The notes under the pieces: model-generated | What the model saw: the letters and a program-made list of their open reading frames with translations, nothing else | Database searches by the model: none | What the model was told of the DNA's origin: nothing | Assembly (NCBI RefSeq): GCF_900104575.1 | Contig: NZ_LT629731.1 | Span: forward strand, 694,189-758,188 | Length of the DNA: 64,000 bases | Direction: 5' to 3' | Source: Bacillus tuaregi | GTDB taxonomy: Bacteria; Bacillota; Bacilli; Bacillales; Cytobacillaceae | Program-made: the position numbers and the translations under genes | Part shown: positions 59,374 to 64,000 of the stretch, in pieces | How positions within the stretch are numbered: position 1 is the stretch's first letter | Layout of the letters: each line of letters starts with the position of its first letter

Positions 59374-59631
59374 ATGGTAGAAAAACAGGTTGAAGTGAAA
59401 TTGAAAACAGGTTTGCAAGCTCGTCCTGCTGCTTTGTTTGTACAAGAAGCTAATCGATTTTTATCAAATGTTTATTTAGAAAAAGACGGTAAAAAGGTAA
59501 ATGCAAAAAGTATTATGGGGCTTATGAGCCTTGCTCTTGGTTCAGGAAGCACGGTGCTATTGAGTGCAGAGGGAAGTGATGAGAACGAAGCGATTGAAGA
59601 ACTGTCAAAGTATATTGAGCAGGAAGATTAA
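59374..59631 (+). CDS. crh: Catabolite repression HPr-like protein Crh
   Basis: 85 residues. Like HPr but with Gln15 (KTGLQARPA) in place of the phosphotransfer histidine, so it takes no part in PTS transport. Ser46 (NAKSIMGLMS) is kept and is the HprK target; Crh(Ser-P) is a CcpA corepressor. ATG 59374 follows TAGGAGG at 10 bases. The 179-base gap after whiA may hold its own promoter (TATAAT motifs at about 59217 and 59341). Confidence 0.96.
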   Translation: MVEKQVEVKLKTGLQARPAALFVQEANRFLSNVYLEKDGKKVNAKSIMGLMSLALGSGSTVLLSAEGSDENEAIEELSKYIEQED

Positions 59632-59661
59632 TGCTGTTATTCAATTGAATCATATAAAAAG

Positions 59662-59699
59662 AAAAACTCGCAGCATTTTTCAATGCATGCGAGTTTTTT
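59662..59699 (+). terminator. Terminator after crh
   Basis: AAAACTCGCA / TGCGAGTTTT followed by T. It also lies at the 3' side of the convergent clpP. Confidence 0.88.
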
Positions 59700-59726
59700 T
59701 AGTCATTAAAGCGCTCAGCACTTTAA

Positions 59727-60332
59727 TTATTTATCATTCTTTTCAACAGCATTGCTGCGTGAAATAATATGGTCAATTAGGCCATATTCCTTTGCTCTTT
59801 CTGCTGTCATGAAGTTGTCACGATCAGTATCGCGAGAAATGACTTCAAGCGGCTGACCTGTGCGCTCTGAAAGAATCGTATTTAATTTTTCGCGTAGGAA
59901 AAGGATACGCTTAGCAGCAATTTCAATTTCAGTTGCCTGACCCTGTGCACCGCCAAGTGGCTGGTGAATCATGACTTCTGCATTTGGAAGAGCATAGCGC
60001 TTTCCAGGTGCACCAGCAGTTAGTAGGAAGGCACCCATTGAGGCAGCCATACCAATACAAATGGTTTGTACATCCGGTTTAATGAACTGCATAGTATCAT
60101 AGATCGCCATTCCAGCTGTGATGCTTCCACCAGGGCTGTTAATATAAATGGATATATCCTTCTCAGGATTTTCTGCTTCAAGGAAAAGTAATTGTGCAAC
60201 AATCGAGTTTGCTACGTTATCATCAATTCCGCTTCCTAGCATAATAATACGGTCTTTTAACAGTCGGGAATAAATATCATATGCTCGTTCCCCGCGGTTT
60301 GTTTGTTCAATAACTGTTGGGATTAAATTCAT
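59727..60332 (-). CDS. clpP: ATP-dependent Clp protease proteolytic subunit
   Basis: 201 residues. Catalytic triad Ser98 (GMAASMGAF), His123 (VMIHQPLGG) and Asp172 (DTDRDNFM). It forms the 14-mer chamber that works with ClpC, ClpX or ClpE. AGGAGG precedes the ATG on the minus strand. A CtsR operator overlaps its promoter. Confidence 0.99.
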   Translation of the reverse strand: MNLIPTVIEQTNRGERAYDIYSRLLKDRIIMLGSGIDDNVANSIVAQLLFLEAENPEKDISIYINSPGGSITAGMAIYDTMQFIKPDVQTICIGMAASMGAFLLTAGAPGKRYALPNAEVMIHQPLGGAQGQATEIEIAAKRILFLREKLNTILSERTGQPLEVISRDTDRDNFMTAERAKEYGLIDHIISRSNAVEKNDK

Positions 60333-60408
60333 TTTTTATATCCTCCTTCTCATTACTATAGGTTCCGCAGCGATAGAAAGCGTATATCCTATAGCTGTTT
60401 GTAATTTA

Positions 60409-60437
60409 ATCATACACTGATGGTCAAACAAGGTCAA
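60409..60437 (-). promoter_or_regulatory. clpP SigA promoter
   Basis: On the minus strand: TTGACC (60437-60432), a 17-base spacer, TATGAT (60414-60409), about 80 bases before the ATG. Confidence 0.75.
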
Positions 60438-60438
60438 A
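60422..60438. promoter_or_regulatory. CtsR operator of clpP
   Basis: GGTCAAACAAGGTCAAA: two GGTCAAA heptads with a 3-base spacer, an exact CtsR consensus. It covers the -35 and spacer of the clpP promoter, so CtsR would block RNA polymerase until heat or stress. Confidence 0.95.
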
Positions 60439-60565
60439 TAATAGACCTGAATCTGAATCAAAGAATTATTCGACAATATTTTTGTTGTGATGTTGACCCG
60501 TATGTTTCCTCTTTCATCATAACCAAGCATCAGTGGTCTTAAACGAGTTTCATGCTTAAGTGCAC

Positions 60566-60599
60566 AAAAAAACACCTATCCAAAGGGATAGGTGTTTTT
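60566..60599 (-). terminator. Terminator after tRNA-Arg
   Basis: AACACCTATCC / GGATAGGTGTT, with T on both sides. It lies just past the 3' end of the minus-strand tRNA. Confidence 0.85.
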
Positions 60600-60609
60600 G
60601 TTTTTAGTA

Positions 60610-60681
60610 CGCCCTCGGAGGGAATCGAACCCCCATTTTAAGAACCGGAATCTTACGTGCTATCCGTTGCACCACGAGGGC
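60610..60681 (-). tRNA. tRNA-Arg (anticodon CCG)
   Basis: 72 nt on the minus strand. The acceptor stem GCCCTCG / CGAGGGC is perfect, the anticodon stem is TAAGA / TCTTA with loop TTCCGGT giving anticodon CCG (reads CGG), and the T arm is GGGGG-TTCGATT-CCCTC with one G-U pair. The CCA end is not encoded. It matches the place of trnQ-Arg near clpP in B. subtilis. No integrated element or attachment repeat was seen beside it. Confidence 0.95.
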
Positions 60682-60869
60682 AAAATAAAAGCGTCATTTA
60701 ACAACGCCTTTTCATTATATGATAAGACATTTTTCTTTGCAAGTTTCTTTTTTATTATTTCTCTGTCAATTTCTAGCATAAAACAATAATTATAGTAGTA
60801 TTTTTAAATAATCATATTTTCATTCACGAAAAAAGGTTCATATTGTAAAATTAACAAGAGGTGATGTTC

Positions 60870-62201
60870 ATGAGTATGAAGGCAGGATTATGGCAGCAGC
60901 AAACGATGAAATTATCCATGACTCAGGAATTAACCCAGGCGATTGCCTTGTTGCAGTATTCCACCCAGGAATTAATGGAATTTCTCGAAAATAAGGCAAT
61001 CGAAAACCCGCTTCTGCAAATCGAACCTGGGAGCATTCAATCCGTAGACCCTCGATATGATTCTGTTAAAAAGGTAAAAAAGTCCTTACGTGAGGATAAA
61101 CACAATTGGCTCGAGCAAATGGCAAAAAATGAAACCACCTTAGCGGACTATTTATTAGCCCAATTAGATTTACGATCCTACAATGAAAGTCTAAAAAAGA
61201 CGATTCTTTTTTTAATTAACAGCCTAGATGAAAACGGTTACTTACATATCGCTCTAGATGAAGTAGCCGATATTTTAGCTGTACCACAGCCAGTAGCAGA
61301 AAAGGCGTTAGAAACCATTCAGGCGCTGGAGCCTCCTGGGGTTGGCGCGAGAAACCTGCAGGAATGTCTGCTTTTACAGCTTAAATATAACCGTGATGAG
61401 GATAAATTAGCCTATCGAATCCTTTCCGACTATTTTCTATTATTTGCTGAAAAAAAGTGGCGTTTGATTGTGAAGCAGTTAGAGATAGAAATGAAGCAGA
61501 TTCAGGAGGTTTTTGATGAGGTGCAGGCCTTAAACCCGAGACCAGGCTCGGATTATTCCTCAGAGCCATCGGCCTACATTATTCCTGATTTGATGATAAA
61601 ATGGGATGGTGAAGCATTTTCTGTTCAAATGCTCGATGAGTCCCTGCCGAAAATTCAGTTTAATGAAGGCTATTATCAAAAATTTCATGCGAATGGTGAT
61701 GCGAAGGTCAAGCGTTTTCTGCAGGAAAAACAGCAGGATTATCACTGGATTATGAAAAGCATAGAGCAGCGCAAAGAAACCTTGCTAAGGGTAGCTCTAA
61801 AAATGATTGAAAAACAGCCTGAATTTTTCAAGCATGGGAAGGAATACTTAAAGCCGATGACCATGAAGGAAATTTCTGAGGAGCTGGAGATTCATGAATC
61901 AACTGTAAGCCGGGCAGTGAGAGAAAAATATGCCCAAACGGTCTTTGGGACAATTGAATTAAAATCATTATTTTCCAGTACCATCAAAACAAACTCTAGC
62001 CAGGATGCTTCATCTGTTCAGGTGAAAAAGGAAATGGCTCAGATGATTGAAGCGGAGGATAAGCAAAAACCGCTTTCAGATCAGGATTTAGCTTCCCTTT
62101 TGGAGGAGCAGAAAGGCATCGTTGTTTCAAGAAGAACAATTGCCAAGTATCGTGATCAATTAGGAATTCCCTCCTCCTCGAAAAGAAAACGGTTCGGATG
62201 A
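60870..62201 (+). CDS. rpoN: RNA polymerase sigma-54 factor
   Basis: About 443 residues (SigL of Bacillus). The N-terminal region I is glutamine/leucine-rich (MTQELTQAIALLQYSTQEL) and contacts activator ATPases. The core-binding region follows, then a helix-turn-helix (MKEISEELEIHESTVSRAVR), and the RpoN box RRTIAKYRDQLG binds the -24 element. ATG 60870 follows AAGAGGTGA; the frame is open from GTG 60861. No sigma-54 activator gene is in the window. Confidence 0.97.
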   Translation: MSMKAGLWQQQTMKLSMTQELTQAIALLQYSTQELMEFLENKAIENPLLQIEPGSIQSVDPRYDSVKKVKKSLREDKHNWLEQMAKNETTLADYLLAQLDLRSYNESLKKTILFLINSLDENGYLHIALDEVADILAVPQPVAEKALETIQALEPPGVGARNLQECLLLQLKYNRDEDKLAYRILSDYFLLFAEKKWRLIVKQLEIEMKQIQEVFDEVQALNPRPGSDYSSEPSAYIIPDLMIKWDGEAFSVQMLDESLPKIQFNEGYYQKFHANGDAKVKRFLQEKQQDYHWIMKSIEQRKETLLRVALKMIEKQPEFFKHGKEYLKPMTMKEISEELEIHESTVSRAVREKYAQTVFGTIELKSLFSSTIKTNSSQDASSVQVKKEMAQMIEAEDKQKPLSDQDLASLLEEQKGIVVSRRTIAKYRDQLGIPSSSKRKRFG

Positions 62202-62222
62202 TAACAGAAAAGGATGAAGAAG

Positions 62223-62462
62223 ATGAAGGTTGTAACACTGTTTACCAGAAATGGATGTCATTTATGCGATATAGCAAAGGAAATCATCATGGAGCTCAAA
62301 AATGATTTCGATTTTGCTTATGAAGAATGTGATATTGAAGAACGGGATGAATGGACTGAGGCGTATGGCTTAATGATTCCCGTTATTCTATTAGATGGGA
62401 AAGAAGTCCAATATGGACAAATAGACAAAACCTTATTATATAAAGCGTTTTCAGAAAAATAA
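62223..62462 (+). CDS. Glutaredoxin-like thiol protein (DUF836)
   Basis: 79 residues. A small thioredoxin fold with CHLC near the N-terminus (LFTRNGCHLCDIAKE) and a cis-proline segment MIPVILLDG. Probably a cytoplasmic disulfide reductase; the partner is unknown. ATG 62223 has AAAAGG upstream; ATG 62214 is also in frame. It lies 21 bases after rpoN and may be cotranscribed. Confidence 0.8.
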   Translation: MKVVTLFTRNGCHLCDIAKEIIMELKNDFDFAYEECDIEERDEWTEAYGLMIPVILLDGKEVQYGQIDKTLLYKAFSEK

Positions 62463-62476
62463 TTGATTCTTTGCTA

Positions 62477-62505
62477 TTGAAATAGGAAAACTTTCCTGCT
62501 AGAAT
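62477..62505 (+). promoter_or_regulatory. cggR-gapA promoter
   Basis: TTGAAA (62477-62482), a 17-base spacer, TAGAAT (62500-62505). Transcription would begin near 62512, upstream of the CggR operator. Confidence 0.75.
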
Positions 62506-62537
62506 AATTTCTGCAGGGTAATTTTTTTTGTGTCAGG

Positions 62538-62573
62538 TGGGACATAATATGTCTAACGTGGACTTTTATTGAC
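62538..62573 (+). promoter_or_regulatory. CggR operator
   Basis: TGGGAC-N6-TGTC-N4-GTGGAC-N6-TGAC. This has the same spacing as the B. subtilis CggR operator (CGGGAC-N6-TGTC, twice, 4 bases apart) with four base changes. It lies after the start of transcription, so CggR would act as a roadblock relieved by fructose-1,6-bisphosphate. Confidence 0.88.
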
Positions 62574-62596
62574 CAACCGTGAAGGAGTTACATAGA

Positions 62597-63619
62597 ATGA
62601 AATCAATGATTGAATTACAAAAAAGATTATTACCTGACCTGCTACCTACTATCCAAAAAAGATTTCAAATTCTCCGTTTTATCGGAGCGATGGAGCCAGT
62701 CGGTCGGAGAAGTCTTGCTGCTTCTCTTGGTTTGACAGAGAGAGTGTTAAGAAGCGAGGTAGAATTCCTGAAGCTGCAAAAGCTCTTATTCAGCACGACA
62801 GCTGGAATGAGCTTGACAGAAGATGGAAGAGAGCTCGTGGAAGAACTCCAGAGCTACATCCGTGAGATTATGGGAATTGATGAAATGGAAGCAAGCCTTA
62901 AGAAGATGCTTGGGATAAACAAGGTCATCATCGTTTCCGGGGACAGTGAAGAATCTCCTTGGGTGAAGGATGAACTTGGAAAAGCATGTGTTACAAGCAT
63001 AAATAATAATTTAACAGGAGAAAATATCATTGCAGTAACCGGCGGTACTACTATGGCTGCAGTTGCCGAAATGATGTCTCCGCAGTCACAGGATCGTCAA
63101 TTATTATTTGTTCCAGCTCGTGGCGGTATTGGGGAGGATGTCAAAAATCAAGCCAATACGATTTGCTCGAAAATGGCAGAAAAAACGGGCTCGAAGCATC
63201 GTGTTCTTTATGTACCTGATCAAGTAAGCAATGAGATGTATCAATCGATGAAAAAGGATCCGGAAATTAAAGCAGTTTTGGATTTAATCAAATCGGCCAA
63301 CATGGTTTTGCATGGAATTGGAGATGCTATAACCATGGCCAAGCGTCGAAAGACAAGTGCAGAGGACATCAACAAGCTTGAAGAGTCTGCAGCTGTCGGA
63401 GAAGCCTTTGGCTACTACTTTAATGAAGCTGGTGAGGTTGTTCATAAAGTGCAGACAATCGGCATGCAGCTGAAGGACCTTGAGAAGGTTAACCATGTTA
63501 TTGCGATAGCAGGTGGTGCTTCAAAAGCAAAAGCGATTCGTGCTTATATGAAGCAGGCGCCGACATCAACTGTATTAATTACAGATGAAGCGGCAGCAAC
63601 TAAGTTGTTACAAGGGTAA
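62597..63619 (+). CDS. cggR: Central glycolytic genes regulator CggR
   Basis: About 340 residues, SorC family. The N-terminal helix-turn-helix (GRRSLAASLGLTERVLRSEV) is followed by a sugar-phosphate-binding domain with VTGGTTMAAVAEMM, LFVPARGGIGEDVKNQANTI and IAGGASKAKAI. It represses the cggR-gapA operon; fructose-1,6-bisphosphate weakens binding. ATG 62597 follows GAAGGAG. gapA follows after 61 bases. Confidence 0.97.
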   Translation: MKSMIELQKRLLPDLLPTIQKRFQILRFIGAMEPVGRRSLAASLGLTERVLRSEVEFLKLQKLLFSTTAGMSLTEDGRELVEELQSYIREIMGIDEMEASLKKMLGINKVIIVSGDSEESPWVKDELGKACVTSINNNLTGENIIAVTGGTTMAAVAEMMSPQSQDRQLLFVPARGGIGEDVKNQANTICSKMAEKTGSKHRVLYVPDQVSNEMYQSMKKDPEIKAVLDLIKSANMVLHGIGDAITMAKRRKTSAEDINKLEESAAVGEAFGYYFNEAGEVVHKVQTIGMQLKDLEKVNHVIAIAGGASKAKAIRAYMKQAPTSTVLITDEAAATKLLQG

Positions 63620-63680
63620 GGCCCTTTTAATAAAGATTCTATAAAAAATAATCCTTACATAATTAAAGGAGGAAATTATA

Positions 63681-64000
63681 ATGACAGTAAAAATTGGTAT
63701 TAATGGTTTTGGAAGAATCGGACGTAACGTATTACGTGCTGCACTAAATAACCCGAATGTAGAAGTGGTAGCTGTTAACGATTTAACAGATGCAAACATG
63801 CTTGCACACCTTTTAAAATATGATTCAGTACACGGAATTTTAAATGTTGAAGTATCTGTAAACGGCAATAACCTAGTCGTTAATGGAAAAGAAATCATTG
63901 TTAAAGCTGAACGTAATCCAGCTGACCTAGGCTGGGGAGATCTTGGCGTAGAAGTAGTAGTTGAATCAACTGGACGCTTCACAAAGCGTGAAGATGCAGC
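63681..64000 (+). CDS. gapA: Glyceraldehyde-3-phosphate dehydrogenase, N-terminal part
   Basis: The first 106 residues; the gene runs past the end of the window. The NAD-binding start [20 protein letters not shown] and the segment [10 protein letters not shown] are typical, as is the [11 protein letters not shown] motif. It is the glycolytic GAPDH, second in the cggR operon. The ATG follows AAAGGAGGAAA. The catalytic cysteine lies outside the window. Confidence 0.97.
   Translation, partial: MTVKIGINGFGRIGRNVLRAALNNPNVEVVAVNDLTDANMLAHLLKYDSVHGILNVEVSVNGNNLVVNGKEIIVKAERNPADLGWGDLGVEVVVESTGRFTKREDA

Noticed and set aside
60610-60681. tRNA-Arg as an integration site of a mobile element
   Set aside because: No repeated 3' tRNA fragment, integrase or foreign composition nearby. 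Its position is conserved in Bacillus.

Overview
The window is a stretch of a low-to-moderate GC Firmicutes chromosome, almost certainly from the Bacillaceae. The evidence is AGGAGG-type ribosome binding sites, GTG/TTG starts, SigD, CtsR, CggR and CzrA-type regulatory sites, and a gene order that largely follows the Bacillus subtilis order from the flagellar cap genes through secA-prfB, ftsEX, uvrBA, hprK, the his operon and whiA-crh to cggR-gapA. Almost all genes point along the + strand. No phage, integron, CRISPR array or complete insertion sequence was seen.

Layout. 1-3.1 kb: the end of an MFS transporter, a Lon-family protease with an altered Walker A motif, and a small YjfB-like protein. 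3.1-6.5 kb: a SigD promoter followed by flaG-fliD-fliS-fliT (flagellar cap and export chaperones). 6.5-12.1 kb: two kinds of intergenic repeat, hpf, secA and prfB with its programmed frameshift. 12.4-20.4 kb: cccB, ftsE-ftsX with an adjacent M23 peptidoglycan hydrolase, ctpB, a membrane protein and minJ (division, cell wall). 21-27.7 kb: glutamate synthase large subunit, a truncated DapF-like gene and glutamine synthetase. 27.7-34.4 kb: a mostly minus-strand accessory segment with a basic-tailed small protein, a YitT-like protein, two CDF metal exporters, the CzrA repressor, a CNNM/HlyC-type transporter, csbA and a DUF3231 protein. 34.6-45.4 kb: uvrB-uvrA, yvlB, yvlD, hprK-lgt-yvoD-ppaX-yvoF. 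45.7-52.5 kb: hisZGDBHAFI-E. 52.6-59.7 kb: yvcD, trxB, yvcI-rapZ-yvcK-whiA, crh. 59.7-64 kb: clpP (minus), tRNA-Arg, rpoN, a glutaredoxin-like gene and cggR-gapA.

The main unexplained signal is a family of about 190-nt multi-hairpin intergenic elements. There are five near-complete copies (6734, 10757, 12860, 20527 and 25534), one half copy at 40713, a degenerate piece at 34455 and a tail-only relic at 318. All are in the same orientation. Each complete copy has a 15-bp outer stem (TTAACTTCATTCAGC with its complement) enclosing one or two small hairpins, followed by two further stem-loops. Several base changes keep the stems as G-U pairs. The copies encode no protein, so they look like a non-autonomous mobile element or a dispersed structured RNA/ssDNA element. 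A second, GC-rich Bacillaceae-type repeat lies at 6506-6680, with remnants at 7808 and 55503.

Other points of interest are a possible transcription attenuator in the secA leader, a hisI/hisE pair separated in frame by only a stop and one codon, an AT-rich enlarged centre in FliD, a glutamate synthase large subunit with no small subunit beside it, the absence of yvlC between yvlB and yvlD, and a nested inverted repeat inside the yvcI-rapZ operon.
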